Shown here one piece after another: positions 1 to 11,890 of a DNA stretch of 64,000 bases (positions within the stretch are counted from its first letter, which is position 1; each line of letters starts with the position of its first letter). The stretch comes from Margaritifera margaritifera (lineage: Eukaryota; Mollusca; Bivalvia; Unionida; Margaritiferidae): the NCBI GenBank assembly GCA_029931535.1, contig JAQPZY010001665.1, positions 2,501,501 to 2,565,500 on the forward strand, given 5' to 3'. Made by a program: the position numbers and the translations under genes. The notes under the pieces were generated by a model that worked only from the letters and a program-made list of their open reading frames with translations, had not been told where the DNA came from and did no database searches.

Positions 1-799
1 TATAACAAACGTCAACTCTAAATTACTAGGATTTAATCGCCAGATATCTTTACAGGCCCGTTCTGAATCTAATACAATTTGTGACGCTTAAAACTTAAAA
101 TAAGTATACATTTTTCTGTGTGAGATTGGTTATCATATAATTCCGTATAGTAGCTCTTAATGGAAAACAGTTTTAAGATTTAACCATGTTTTTACTTGTG
201 TACTCATACATAGAATGTATAGTGGTATTTATTCCAAAACACGCTAGAGTTTATGGCTCGTATATCACACGGTTTAGTTGTGTATTTGCAACTGATGCCG
301 GTGATGTTAGTGGAACCAACGGTGTTGGTTCTACTCAGTGCTCGAGTCAACGTATGTGTACGTGTGTGTGTGCGGAAGTAATGTTTCCGGCGGGTCCTTT
401 GGCAGACAGGATTGGAATGAGGTATATATGGAATCATTTCTTTTGTACGCCTTATTTGTGTGAAATAGGGGGCCTTCATATCCGTTACTGTCCGGTGTAA
501 TTTCATGTTTGTTACATGAATGACATCATACCTCAATTTCATATATATTGTTTTTATTGGGCATATTCTCATGTATTCATGTTTTCATGTTTGTCAGCAT
601 CAAAATTTCACATATTCATATATCATAATTGAATATCAAAGATCCATACTTTCATGACGTCAACATAGACTCGCAATATCATTGAATGAACTGAACAAGT
701 TATTATATGTTATGTTAGCAGAATATTACAATCCATGTTTGTTACACGCACAAGCTAATGTGCATACTTAACTAGGATGCGTGTGAAAAAGACGTATAA

Positions 800-2450
800 A
801 TACTTCATTTAGAATTCAACATGTCATTGAAATAGTAGAACTTAGTGCATGTGTAGACTAATTGTAGTAAGGATTTGCTTAATCTTAATGAAGTACTAGA
901 TAGAAATGTTTGTTTAGCTAGGGTGTCAGAATTGCATATATTACAGTAATACCGATTCCATTATGGTATAGATATATTATTGGAATATTTCATACCTGAT
1001 ATTTTGTCTCGACACGATTCCAAAAACCACTCAGTATATCCTGTGACAGAAATTGCAAGAAATTACAAAGAAGTACCATCAACAGATTTAATATCAGCAT
1101 TATAGATGAATACTTGAAAGAAATAGATTTTCATGGAATGCCCGTAACATATTGTTTACGCATTAGGTAAATGGCTGGCGAATATCATTCAGATGCCTTA
1201 GTGATTTTAGAGAGATACTTGAATCATCTGAAGAATAGACGTCGCCATATCATTAATAAACAGTTTTCTAAACTTAAACATAACCGTATCACAAATGTAG
1301 GTGAAACAGTAACAATAATTGATGTAGTTAATCGTATGTTTATTCAATGATGTGTTAATGCACAAATACGTAAGAGTTTACAGGATAATAATGAAACAGA
1401 TACAAAAGCATGGAAAGAATAAGTTGATAAAAATTAACAACTTTTGATCAGAGTATAAAAGAAAAGTTGCAAATACAGATTGATGAGAACAAGAATAATA
1501 TTATAGATGCACAAAAGATAATTAAATAGAGATATACTATCCTGTATAATTCTCTAACGACATTGGAGACTATGAAAGAAAGAATGAGAAAACAAGATCG
1601 TAAAAATCTGAGATACCAAATAGTCAACAATACTTAAAACGTGTTGAACAAAGGATAAACTCAGAGATAGATGCGTTATAGTTTGATATGGAAGGAATAA
1701 AAGAATCTCTAGAAAACACATTCTAATTTACAAACATAGTTAACTAACGTAAAGATAGACACTATTCCTGAAACTGAAAAAAAACGTAATGAGATTAAAA
1801 AAATTTAATTAATGCTTTTAAAAGTGCTGCAAAAATTTTGGAAGATAAGATATCTGCTAACACTAATATTTAATCGCAATTGCAAATAATGATTTAGCAT
1901 AAATGAAAAAAATATAGATGTTAACTAAAACAAAATGAGCGTGAGTGAATCTAAGATTTAAGTCATGAGAACTACTTATGATTTATCTATTACTAACTTA
2001 GGTGATTAAAAAAAACTGATAAATGAGCAGATTTTACCTGCTTTAAAAGTTACCTTACTATTGGAATTGAACAGATTTTAACAAATTTTAAACAATATAC
2101 TTATCAGAACATTCTTAAGAATGTTGGTGTAGTAAGTCACGGAATTGTGTCTACTTGTCAATGCATTATATATGAACAAAATGTACTCGGGTTTCGTTGC
2201 CGCCTACAGCGTTACCTGAGGATGGTTTATTTTAAACTTTAGCTATTTCAAATTACTGAGTTCGGTTCATCCAATGCTGCATGATCAAAGTGCCTGCAGT
2301 GAGAAACCCCATTAACTCGAGTTCTCTGACTGTGGATTTTCACCACAACCAGGGTACTTATGGAGTAAATTCTCGTTCTCTTATCACAGTAAAACGAGTT
2401 TTGTCAGGAATCTGTCCACTTTACGGGAGCAATCTTCGGCTGTAGAGCTG
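800..2450 (+). pseudogene. Coding-like debris, probably Polinton-derived
   Basis: Interrupted frames include a 59-codon piece from 1171 (MAGEYHSDALVILERYLNHL), then lysine/glutamate/asparagine-rich fragments at 1440-2100 that suggest a long coiled coil. Base composition rises in GC from about 2180 to 2700. Nothing here is recognised with certainty. Proximity to the PY-like, capsid and integrase pieces suggests the same element. The first 800 bases show no feature I can support. Confidence 0.35.
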
Positions 2451-3570
2451 GTTGTGACGGGGAGTCGTAGAACTCTGTCGGGTTTCGTGCAACCCGTATG
2501 CTGCGGTTGATGATAACGTTGATTCTGAGGAAGGTATTGGTTTATTCGCAGTGAGGGACCAAAGCTTCAGGACCAGCGTGACTGTAGGGAATAAGGAGGC
2601 TCTTGAGTGATCCTTTGGCAGACTGGGAGGGGCGGGACATGCGTGGTGGCTCCTTGACCATTTTACGAGAACCGTGGGACCGGAAATACATCGTGATCGT
2701 CAACTGGACGCTATGATATACATATGTTCCATTTGTTGAATCAATATTATTTAATATCACTATATGAGTGAAATCCATCATTCAATATCGCTATGCGAGT
2801 GCAAATCAATAATACATACATCCTACTTGTGGATGAAACATACTTTATTCATATTTTTTTACAAATTCTATACTTTGATCACCTCTGGTGATAGAACTAT
2901 ACATTGTTCATATCTATGTATAAATCCTATACTTTGTTACCCTTAGTGATAAATACTAAAATTGAAGAAATTCAAAGATATGAGAAGTGAGAGCGAAGCG
3001 AATAATTCCAAACAAGTTATTACAAAATTAGATTTAAAAAATCAACACCTGGTTGTATATTACTTTATGATTTAAGAAGTACAACAAAGTCTTGTTTTAA
3101 TTAGCATAGAAAATGCACTTGCACAATATTAGTTTGCTAGATGTTAAAAGTGTTGTAACAGACACAAATTTGGGGGTGGGGGTGGTGGTTATTATCTGCT
3201 AATGCAAACTGTTTTACATATGGATTTGGCTATACTCCATTACGTTTTACTGTGTACAAGTTATAAAGAACTTTATATTTAGGTGATATTCGTGTAATTC
3301 AAAAATAAAATCAGGTTTATATATATTTTTAACTCCCATATTGAATCACAAACTGATATTCAGTTGGTAACATTAGCGTTTCTTAGTCATTAGTATCACT
3401 ATATAACATGAAAATGAAGCAACTAAATTAAAATATCAAAGAATAAAAGAATCACAAACATATTATTTTGAATAGACAATATTTTATACTTTGCAATGGA
3501 AAGAGTTGTTGAAAGTGATGATTGCATTCTCATTTGATATTGGAAACAGTATTGAAATTTGCTACCTTAA

Positions 3571-3780
3571 ATGGTTAAAACAGCCGTTATGATTAGTGGA
3601 GCATTTGTTAATGTTTTAGTATTCACAGGAAGTACTTTTCTATTTCAGTTTTTAAACTGTGGCAAATGCGAAAGAATAAGGCATGAAGACTATTTGCAAA
3701 ATTGCAAAACTAAGGAATTTGATGGAAACAGACTAAAATCACTCGATTACCTTAATGAAACTATAATGCAACATAACTAA
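3571..3780 (+). CDS. Small Polinton/Maverick membrane protein (PY-like)
   Basis: This intact 69-codon frame has an N-terminal hydrophobic glycine/alanine/valine segment (about residues 5-27, containing VNVLVFTGSTFLF). A charged tail follows with ERIRHEDYL and LKSLDYLNE. The layout matches the small conserved protein of Polinton elements, often called PY, which has one hydrophobic segment and then a charged helix. It sits about 0.9 kb upstream of capsid-like sequence on the same strand and 2.6 kb from the decayed integrase, so it belongs to the same element. It is the only unbroken frame left in the element, although the native protein may have been longer. Function is not established. Confidence 0.6.
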   Translation: MVKTAVMISGAFVNVLVFTGSTFLFQFLNCGKCERIRHEDYLQNCKTKEFDGNRLKSLDYLNETIMQHN

Positions 3781-4409
3781 TTTGGATCAGGCTTTTATGT
3801 TTAATCTTCTACTCATCATGACGCTTTTAAGATATTCCTAGACAACAAAAACTTTTCAGCAGTCATATGGTAGGAGGATGTTTTATGACTGTTGTATTGG
3901 GACCTAGTGTTTATATTGGATAAAGGTATCTCTGATCATTTGTAGAACTTTGTGGGTAGCTAAATAGAAGCAAGGGAAACAAGTAATGTCGACATACGGA
4001 AAATATGTAATTCCTCACAAGAGCAAACACAACTAGCTTTGTTACTTAAATTGTTAAAATACTTTTAAAAAATACTTAAATTCCGAGAGGAGTATTAAAC
4101 CTGAAAAAAAATCTTATTATGTTAATACCTCAATCAGTATCTAATATATTGAGCGTACCTGCTTTGTTTAGGTCTTCATGTTTCCTGTTTGCTTGTTTGT
4201 TGGTCGGGGGGGGGGTGTCTTTATTATGAAGGTTAAGGAAGAAGATGCTAGCAACTCATCTGCGAACAATTTAGGAAGAATGTTTGTACGAGTATAACAA
4301 TTTCTTATGGTAGTCATGATATTTTAAAGTTCAATGATTACAATAGTTAAATTATGTTTAAAGATTTGTGGCTGCCAACATATGTGAGAACGAATAGATT
4401 AGGCTATAT

Positions 4410-5070
4410 TAAATGAAAAACTAAGAACTGAAACTGATCGATTTATCTTACATCGTAAGAATTTTAGAATACCACTTGATCTCCACGTACTAACAGATCA
4501 TTGTCCATTTAATCCTTTTGTTCTTCCTCGGGACTAAAGATTTAAGATTACATTAGAGAAAGCATCTGAAGTGATAGATGGTGCTAACCAGCATTATTAA
4601 TTGGAGAAAGTTTGTCTTCAGTACATACAAATACTTTCGATATAGTGGCTAACTCTTTTAAAGCAAAGTATCGAAATAGACTTCCTTTCTTTTTTGACCA
4701 CACTACAAGAGCTAGAATTATTGACGCGGCTACTAATGCAACCTTAACAAATGGCATACTTGATTCACCAAGAACGAGTTTAAAAGGAGTATTAATTCTG
4801 TGTAGAAAAGACGGATAGGCCAGTCATAAAGAATATTTTAATTCAGCGACAGAAAAATTAATGATTACTCGAGAAGGATTACCAAAAATGTTTCATTCAC
4901 AGGATTATGAAATAAAGCAACAGTTCAATGAATCAAAGAAATATTTCTTTGATCAACTACAATAGCACACGGAGATTAGCAGATTAACTGTGAATAATGT
5001 TTACACAAATCTTCATTGTGTATGGCTGGATCTAAGAAGCTCACATGATAATAGATTACGTGAATAGCGT
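4410..5070 (+). pseudogene. Polinton/Maverick major capsid protein, decayed
   Basis: Two or three frames together resemble the C-terminal half of the double-jelly-roll capsid of Maverick/Polinton elements (adintovirus-like). A first block at about 4410-4590 reads IPLDLHVLTDH and a second at 4612-5000 reads SLKGVLIL, then TEKLMITREGLPKM and NESKKYFF. The frame is interrupted by stop codons (for example at 4816 and near 4962) and at least one frameshift near 4590. The longest open piece is 68 codons (4612-4818). The upstream half is not clearly readable. No functional protein is possible from this copy. Confidence 0.7.
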
Positions 5071-6329
5071 AAATTAAACATAAGAGAAAACATAGACGAG
5101 CACAATATGTATGTTTATTTTATTTCTCTTGCACAGGTGAACAACCAGAAAAAAATATAATGTTCAAGTTATAGTAATTAAACAGAACAAGTTCTTGCAG
5201 ACAAGTTCTTTTTTTTTTATTGAAACGTTTACAATATTGACAAATGGATAAAAATATAGGCGAACGGAAAGAACAAGTTCTAAAGCAAAAGCGAAAGTAA
5301 AAAGTGAATAAGTTCACAATTTAGAGAATGGGTTTCATGTACGATATTTAAAAATTATGTAATCTGAAATAAAAATGGATTAATTCATGCTGAATGTATA
5401 ATATGTAGATATGGAAAATAATAATGAAAAGAAAATATTTGTTAACTTTACACAGATAAGATACCATAATCCTTAATCTATAAACAATTCATTCTTTGAA
5501 ACAAATTATTCTCATTTTATTATCTAGGAAGCGTTCAAATTAAAATAAGAAAGTCATCAAAAATTAAATTTCTACCAGTATATTTATTTACTTTCTCAAA
5601 GAAAGGACTAATTGCAGTTCATCAAGCTGAGATTTCTTCGGGTGCTTTGATGAAAAGATAAAGCTTTTATATCGTATATGAAAACTAACTTTATCAATAA
5701 CAAGTAATGTACTAGATTTAATATAAACTGACTATAAAGGATACTTTCATTTTATTGTTTTCCAAAATATACAAAAAGAATTTTAATAGTTAATTTAACT
5801 GTTACATTATATATTTCACTTATTTCTCAATCTTTTTTTAATAACCTATTTTAATAATTTATTTCATTACCAATTTTTTCTGAACTTTTTTTCAGAATTT
5901 TTCGTTATTTTTTATTCAGATTTTATTCAGGCTCTTTGCTCAATTTTACTTTTTCCGATGGTCCCAGCTACTGAAAGAATTATCAAATCCTTTCTATTAA
6001 ACTAAATAGCACTTTTTACAATTTGTAATTTTACTCTGTAAATGTTGTCATTCCTAAATATACACTCATGTTTAGCGTAAAGAGATAAGTCATCTTCATA
6101 AAATGTTCTCCTAATCTCTCCACCACCTAAATCATCTAATTATACACAGTAGGATCTCCTAAAATTATTATCTTAAAAATCTCTTCTGTAAAATTGTGAA
6201 GATATCCTTTTCTCTTAAAATTATATCCCAAATCATAACACTCTGTCCAACTTTGAATTTCCAAAAACAATTAGTTGTTAAATATCCAAACAAAATTAAT
6301 TCTTACTTTTGAATAGTTTTTTCTTTCAT

Positions 6330-6960
6330 AGATCAATAATAAGTGTTGTCATGTTGAATAATTAAGTCTTGTAAAACATTTATCCATTTTCTAGTTTCGT
6401 GTTTAGTAAATTATTTAACATTCTAGTCTATAGTGTTCTATTAAATCTCTCTACTACTCATGCTGTTTTCCTTGAAAATGTAGAAAAGTATTCAACATCT
6501 TTCTTTTCAAAAAGGTCTGTTACATCATTGATATAGAATTTTCTTCCTTCATCAAACTGTAATTTATCTGGTTTTCTTTCTCTAAAATATGTTAAATGAA
6601 TTACTTACTTCTCCACCTGTATTTTATTTAAGTTTACAGCCTACGTCTATTTCGAAAATAAATCTATAACTGTTAAAATAAAGTTATATCCGTTATTTTT
6701 TTTTATATGCTTTCATATCATCAATACTTGCTTCCCAATGATCGTCAATGTGTGTAACATAAACGTTTTTAACTGAAACTTTCTTTAATGTCTGTTTATG
6801 TTGTGCATATTTCTCTTGTTCTGTTAGCCATATATGTGTATCAACGCATTGTATTATTTTTTATCCCTTTTATCTGACTCCAAAATTGTTTGATATCTAT
6901 AAATGCATCTGCACATTTTGGATCATATCACAGTAAACTTAAAAACTCGTCATTCATGTT
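6330..6960 (-). pseudogene. Polinton/Maverick integrase, decayed
   Basis: Minus-strand pieces match the retroviral-type (rve) integrase of Maverick/Polinton elements, which inserts the element and makes 6-bp target duplications. In order there are YDPKCADAFIDIK near 6930, VTHIDDHWEASIDDM near 6740, NFILTVIDLFSK near 6670, DKLQFDEG near 6560 and VVERFNRTL near 6440. The D, D and E positions of the catalytic triad can still be placed. At least three frameshifts and several stops break it. The orientation is opposite to the capsid piece. Confidence 0.88.
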
Positions 6961-7199
6961 TTCAAAATTATTGTTGCATAAATAAAATGAGTAGTGAGGA
7001 AAACGCACCAGTGTTTGTTCTTAAATGAAAAATATTTGAAAACATTGTTAGTATATTCTTTAACTTCTGTGAGAAGGCAACTATGATAATATCAGAGACT
7101 AATATTTGCGTATACAGAGTATTAAATGTGTAAAAATATAGTCTACAGTAACAATTCCAAGTCAGACAATGGAAAAAGCATAAATATTTAAATAAAGGA

Positions 7200-8600
7200 A
7201 CTAAAGAAAAGCATAATTCCTCGTTTTAAAAGATATGAAGAATTACAATTAATTATTTTGAAAATCACATTGAAATAACCTCACTGAACAACATTGTAAA
7301 AATTTAAAAAGCTATAAAGTATGAAAATGGTAATAATTTTGAATTTGCTAAAAATAATTTAAGTCATTTAATTATGTTGATCTCATTAAATCTTAACGAC
7401 ATTTTAGATTTTTCAATTAACTCATCTAAAACAGAGATAGAACTTGCCAACAAATCAGTTAGATTCGTCATATTTCTTTTGGAAATCTGTACGAAGTACT
7501 TTTTATCACGTCAGAGAGGGAAGAATTGATAAAAAATTCTAAATTGATTATTTTCATGAATCATTTTCATGGCAAAAGAGGATAAAAAGACTATACAAAA
7601 TACTTAACGTTAGAGTAATAAAAACTATTGATTATTCTAGACCCTTAATATCACCTTTATGACATTATAATAGTTACTTATTTTATGTGTTCTTAGCATT
7701 TATGAAAGATATATTGATATTTAAATGAATTTATATAATTATTTAAAGTACTGAATTCAATATAACTTAGTAATTTTTAATTTCTTAAATAACTTTTATC
7801 TCTGTAACTAACATGAATCTATGATGTATTGATATTTAAGTCAGTTTCGTGTTTTGTTTGGATTCATGAATTAATATGTGACTTTTGTGAGACTCCAGGG
7901 CTCGTCAATTTCATACAACCTAATGATCACTGATCTTTTCAATTTTGTTAAAGTAACTTAGGATTTTTGTTAAAAAATTTTTAATCGAGGTTCTTGAAAA
8001 AATTTGATTGTCTATGATTTTTTTAAAACTTTTGTTGGTCTATCTAAGATTTTACGAAAACGTTTAAAATTTGTTGCCTAGGTGTTTGTGAAAACTTTGT
8101 TTAAATGGTGGTCTAGGTTGTTGTTTTTTTAAAATGTCTTTGGTTTGTTGAAAATTGGTGCTCTAAGTATTTTAAAACAAAAATTAAATGGTGGTCAACG
8201 TTTCCGTGAAGAATGAAAACTTTAGGTACTCGTACCTATATGCCAGTTTTTAAAAAAAAGCACCACATGACCTCAGGTCCAGTATTTTTAAGTATTCAGT
8301 TAATAACCTATACTTATTATATGATATTACGGATGAATGAGCTATCTAGAGGAATTGTAGTCTGGTTCCCTGCTTTGTATGCTCTCTGCGTTGCACTCTG
8401 CTATACGAAGTCAGGTGAACGCCGACGCCATATTGTCATGTGATAACAAATGGCCGCATATGGAGAAAGCTCGGTAATATAACCGTGGCACATTTATTTC
8501 TTTAATTTTCTGTTTGTTAGTGAACCAATGCGAACTTTACTGATACTTTCGGTTTGATCTATAGCAGTCGTTATCTTGTGTTCAAGTTTAACCAGCAATT
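7200..8600. other. AT-rich sequence with degenerate repeats, no gene seen
   Basis: From about 7960 to 8200 a loose 45-55-bp motif recurs (variants of AAATGGTGGTCTAGG and GTTTGTGAAAACTTT), which looks like an old tandem array. The rest is AT-rich and has no supported feature. Open frames at 8213 and 8554 lack conserved motifs and splice context. Confidence 0.5.
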
Positions 8601-8639
8601 CGGTCATATAATTATTTTACAAATATTTTCACTAGTAGG

Positions 8640-8950
8640 CCATGAGGAAGGAAAGGAGTACACACAACGATATTTTGCTAATATTGTACATTTACCACTG
8701 TGTCATCTAAAAATATTCCTTCTCCAATCGATTCCTTGATAAATTTTACATCGAAATTGACATGAGGTGATATATGTCAGCTTAATTTTGCCAAAGATTG
8801 AGACGAAAATATCAACCCTCTTCTACGAGAGGGTGAGGGTAACGATTGTTTTGCAAATATTGCACATTTCACACTGCGTCATCTAAAAAATTATATTTGC
8901 AATAGATTCCTGGATCAATTTTACATCGATATTGAACAGTGAACATAAAT
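8640..8950. repeat. Two diverged copies of a ~100-bp sequence
   Basis: The stretch at about 8662-8765 (ACGATATTTTGC to TACATCGAAATTGA) recurs at about 8840-8940 as ACGATTGTTTTGC to TACATCGATATTGA, spaced by about 180 bp. The copies differ at roughly one base in six. Confidence 0.7.
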
Positions 8951-9044
8951 TCGGGAGTGAAAACAAAACTGTCAGTTTGTTGCAGGACATTATGATGGAT
9001 TTAAAACACCTGAGAGAATAAGACCTTCACAAATCCAAGATTTA

Positions 9045-9195
9045 TAAACCATCCATGACTACATCGACGGTCACCACTGAGGCGCTACTACTACTACTAC
9101 ATCAGCAATAAACCTTCCATGACTACATCGACGGTCACCACTGAGGCGCCAGCAGCGGCAGCAGTCACTACTACCACTACATCAGCAATAGGACT
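9045..9195. repeat. Tandem duplication with trinucleotide runs
   Basis: The sequence TTCCATGACTACATCGACGG occurs at about 9055-9075 and again near 9114. Each copy is followed by CACTGAGGCGC and a variable run of CTA, CAG or CAC triplets. This is a two-copy duplication with unstable triplet tails. Confidence 0.8.
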
Positions 9196-9336
9196 TAGAC
9201 GTCGAAAAGGTTTAAGGCAGTCACGGCTGATATTGTCAAGTTCATAGTTTCTTTTTCAAAACCCAACGGCCCTTCTGAGATAGAAAAGAGATACAACTCA
9301 GTGTTTGCCAAATCAAGAGAAAAAGGTTAATCACAA

Positions 9337-9338
<2 letters not shown>

Positions 9339-9403
<65 letters not shown>
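9339..9403. repeat. (GT)n microsatellite
   Basis: Uninterrupted GT dinucleotides over about 65 bp. Confidence 0.98.
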
Positions 9404-9406
<3 letters not shown>

Positions 9407-9523
9407 ATTACATCAATACAAAAAAATCAAGACATGGACGCGCTTACGTTTTTGGCATATTCTCTTGAATACGAATTACAATGAAATTTCGAGTACATCA
9501 CGAAAGTCCATTTTGTCTTCTCT

Positions 9524-10500
9524 TTACTGTCTTTCTTTTTTGAATTTCTTCATTGAAATGGGTTCTTCTGCTTGTCTTGCTTTAAATTTATTTGCTGGAA
9601 TGAGTTCTTCCGCTTCTGAATGTTTCTCTTTGTTCTCTTTTTCACTCTCAGTGTGAGACTGGAGGTCCTTTTTCAGTGTAGACCGGTCGATTTCATCGAA
9701 AAATGATGGGAGGGTGTCCGTTATTTGCGTTAGTGGGTTAGATTCCTCCAGATTTTGATATTCTTCCCTTTGGTGAGTAGATTTAGCTTTCTGCATGGCT
9801 TTTTGGGTGTCCTCCGATTTTGACCTTCTAACTAAGGTGGGTGGGTGGATGTCCTCCAAATGTAATCTACCAACGGTATGTAATAGATTGTAGTCCATGT
9901 TTTCATTCGCCTGAGTTTTGAGCATGAGCTTCCTTGAAATGAAATCCACAGTAAAAAAATTACACTATCGACTGAGCAATATAGAGCAAATTTATCTTTA
10001 TTCTCTTTAAAAATTTGACTCTAATTGACGCACAAAAAACAAACGGTCTCGACTGAGCAATGTCGAACAATGGAATGACGAGAAGGCGGGAACGCACGAA
10101 CTTACTAATTAGTGAATCAGTTAAAGAATTTGATTGAATGGCCAGAAACCAATCCCTACCGGTTTTACATAGTGGAAGATGATATTTCCTGTTTGCATAG
10201 TCATCAGTTTTCTTTGTAATAATTACCTGTTTTGAATGTCAAAACTTGTCCTTGTTGTCTTTTTTCACTTTCTTGGGACACTCTAAAGACCAATGATCTT
10301 TTCCTAGACAGTCATAACAGGTATCTTTACTTTTGTCTCTGGTCCTGCTCTCTTTGAGGTTCCTTTTCTTTGATTTTGTGGATATGCTGTAATCCAGTGC
10401 GCTTTCTCTTTGACAGACATCTTGAATTTTACCTCGAGAGGATTAGTCTGGAATTTCTCCAGAAGTCTTTTTGCAAGTGTATTTTCAAGTGACTCTCTGC
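9524..10500 (-). pseudogene. Broken zinc-knuckle (gag-like) frame
   Basis: On minus, 10241-10400 encodes TRDKSKDTCYDCLGKDHW then SLECPKK. It contains a CX2CX4HX4C zinc knuckle (about 10278-10321) and ends in TGA at 10239. Upstream, a neighbouring frame continues coding-like sequence (NPLEVKFKMSVKEKAHW), so a frameshift near 10335 is likely. Downstream, a separate 141-codon frame (9524-9949) is rich in glutamate and lysine and repeats the motif EELIPANKFKARQ / EEPISMKKFKKER. Zinc knuckles are typical of retrotransposon gag, but a host zinc-knuckle gene fragment is not excluded. Confidence 0.5.
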
Positions 10501-10583
10501 AAATCCCTGACTAGAAGTGTGATCTGTTGTCGCTCTTTAACCTTGGAAATTGAATGAGTGTATTTTCTTTTAGGTAGTGGGTG

Positions 10584-10584
<1 letters not shown>

Positions 10585-10648
<64 letters not shown>
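10585..10648. repeat. (TA)n microsatellite
   Basis: About 32 TA units, directly 5' of the possible terminal exon at 10720. Confidence 0.98.
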
Positions 10649-10651
<3 letters not shown>

Positions 10652-10719
10652 AGAGAGATGTCACCTAGTCAAATCAAATTTGGATCATCTACCGTCATGA
10701 AAAATCACACCTTTCCAAG

Positions 10720-10863
10720 GAGACACCAGAAGACAAGCGACGACGACGTTCTGTGTCACCCAACACTCTCCAAGAAGTTTTGGCACAAGGTGATTTTGAA
10801 GAGGACATGATGGATCCTTATCCGACACCATTTACCGCCTCAAGATCGAGACAGTCCAGATAA
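10720..10863 (+). CDS. Possible terminal exon of an unrecognised gene
   Basis: After a good acceptor (ACACCTTTCCAAG at about 10707-10719) an open frame of 47 codons runs to TAA at 10861. It contains PEDKRRRRSVSP, NTLQEVLAQGDFEEDMMD and PYPTPFTASRSRQSR. Composition is protein-like, with a basic RRRRS motif suited to basophilic kinases and an acidic patch, and unlike the repeats around it. An AATAAA lies at 10960-10965, about 97 nt past the stop. No upstream exon was identified, the family is not recognised, and it could be a transposon tail. It ends about 600 bp before the MRNIP exon on the same strand. Confidence 0.35.
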   Translation, partial: ETPEDKRRRRSVSPNTLQEVLAQGDFEEDMMDPYPTPFTASRSRQSR

Positions 10864-11471
10864 GAAAGAAAGTAGTTCTGTAGTCGCTGAAGATTATTTT
10901 CACATTCGAGCTACCCACAAAGTTACTTTCAAAACATTTGGCAGAATTATATGAATGAAAATAAATAGCCATGCGTATCACTTATTTATAAACATATAAA
11001 TCGACCGATGAGCAAAGTTGACGTTTTAGACTTAATTTACGCACATTCATGCACATATATATGTTGTAAAATATAAGAATGAATGGATGCATTTTTTTAA
11101 AAATATTTCCTTATTTTTCTGTATGCGCTTCTATTCCAGATTTGTCAGTAATGAACATTCCAGTTTACTGATCACTAAAATAGTACCAAACAGTTGAAGA
11201 ACGTCCATGACTCACTCATACAATAACTCTTAAGGAGTGCTAATTCTATTGTAGGAGAGTTGCGAAAAAAATTGGAGGAAACTTACAGAATTTAAAGTCC
11301 GACAACTGTGGGGAGCACTAAGTCTACATATACATCGTGCATCATTTTGCTGATGTCATAATTCTGAAAGAAATCATAGTCTCAATCGCTGGTTTCATTT
11401 TATATCAGTTTTTCTTTTCTTACTTGTCTTTCAAAATGTTGTAGTTAATCTTCATTGAGCCACAGGAAACC

Positions 11472-11584
11472 ATGATGTCACGGAAGTTTCAAGTTCTGCG
11501 GTGTTTCAGTTGCCACACCTTCCAAGTTCATCAAGTGAAGACAAGCAAAAAGTGGAACTGCAAGCTATGTGGAGATAAACAAAG
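11472..11584 (+). CDS. MRNIP: MRNIP first coding exon (N-terminal zinc motif)
   Basis: The exon encodes 37 codons plus two bases before a GT donor at 11585. The protein begins MMSRKFQVLRCFSCHTFQVH and continues QVKTSKKWNCKLCGDKQ. This is the conserved N terminus of MRN complex-interacting protein, with paired CXXC motifs (C11/C14 and C30/C33) likely binding zinc. MRNIP binds MRE11-RAD50-NBS1 and promotes ATM signalling and homologous recombination in the nucleus; that comes from the mammalian protein. Two ATGs are adjacent (11472 and 11475) and either could start. The remaining exons were searched for by eye to 39400 on plus and not found, so they may be diverged, far away, or the exon may be an orphan copy. 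Confidence 0.78.
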
Positions 11585-11689
11585 GTCAAATTTGCAGGAA
11601 AAGCTATTATCTATATTTTTGTGTGGGACTGGAAAAAGATACAGATACATGTAAAATGAAAAGGTCTATAAAGGATGGTCAATGGGCCA

Positions 11690-11890
11690 CAAAATATTGT
11701 CCTTTATAAACAGGTGTTCTCCATAAAGAGGTGAAATATGTACATTGCTTTAAAAATTGATTCATAAACGTCCGTTATAAACAGGTGTTCTCCATAAAGA
11801 GATGAAAACTATACATTAAGTTCAGAAAATGGACTCAAAATGTCCTTTATAAACAGGCTTTCCTTTATACGGAGGTATCTTCCAAGTTTA
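11690..11890. repeat. Degenerate ~75-bp tandem repeat, 3 copies
   Basis: TATAAACAGGTGTTCTCC followed by ATAAAGAG recurs at about 11704 and 11776, and a weaker copy (TATAAACAGGCTTTCC) at about 11849. This lies in the presumed first intron of MRNIP. Confidence 0.75.

Larger units (their letters stand above)
1..7200. mobile_element. Decayed Maverick/Polinton element
   Basis: Three element genes (small membrane protein, capsid, integrase) fall within 3.6 kb. Full elements are usually 15-20 kb with terminal inverted repeats, a protein-primed DNA polymerase, protease and packaging ATPase. None of those was found, and no terminal repeats were identified, so the boundaries given are only the range over which element-like coding is seen. 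The left part probably lies outside the window. Stops in all genes but one show it is an old copy. Confidence 0.75.

Noticed and set aside
186..572. Overlapping frames of about 100 codons near the left edge
   Set aside because: No motif is recognised, composition is low-complexity, and frames are open on both strands.
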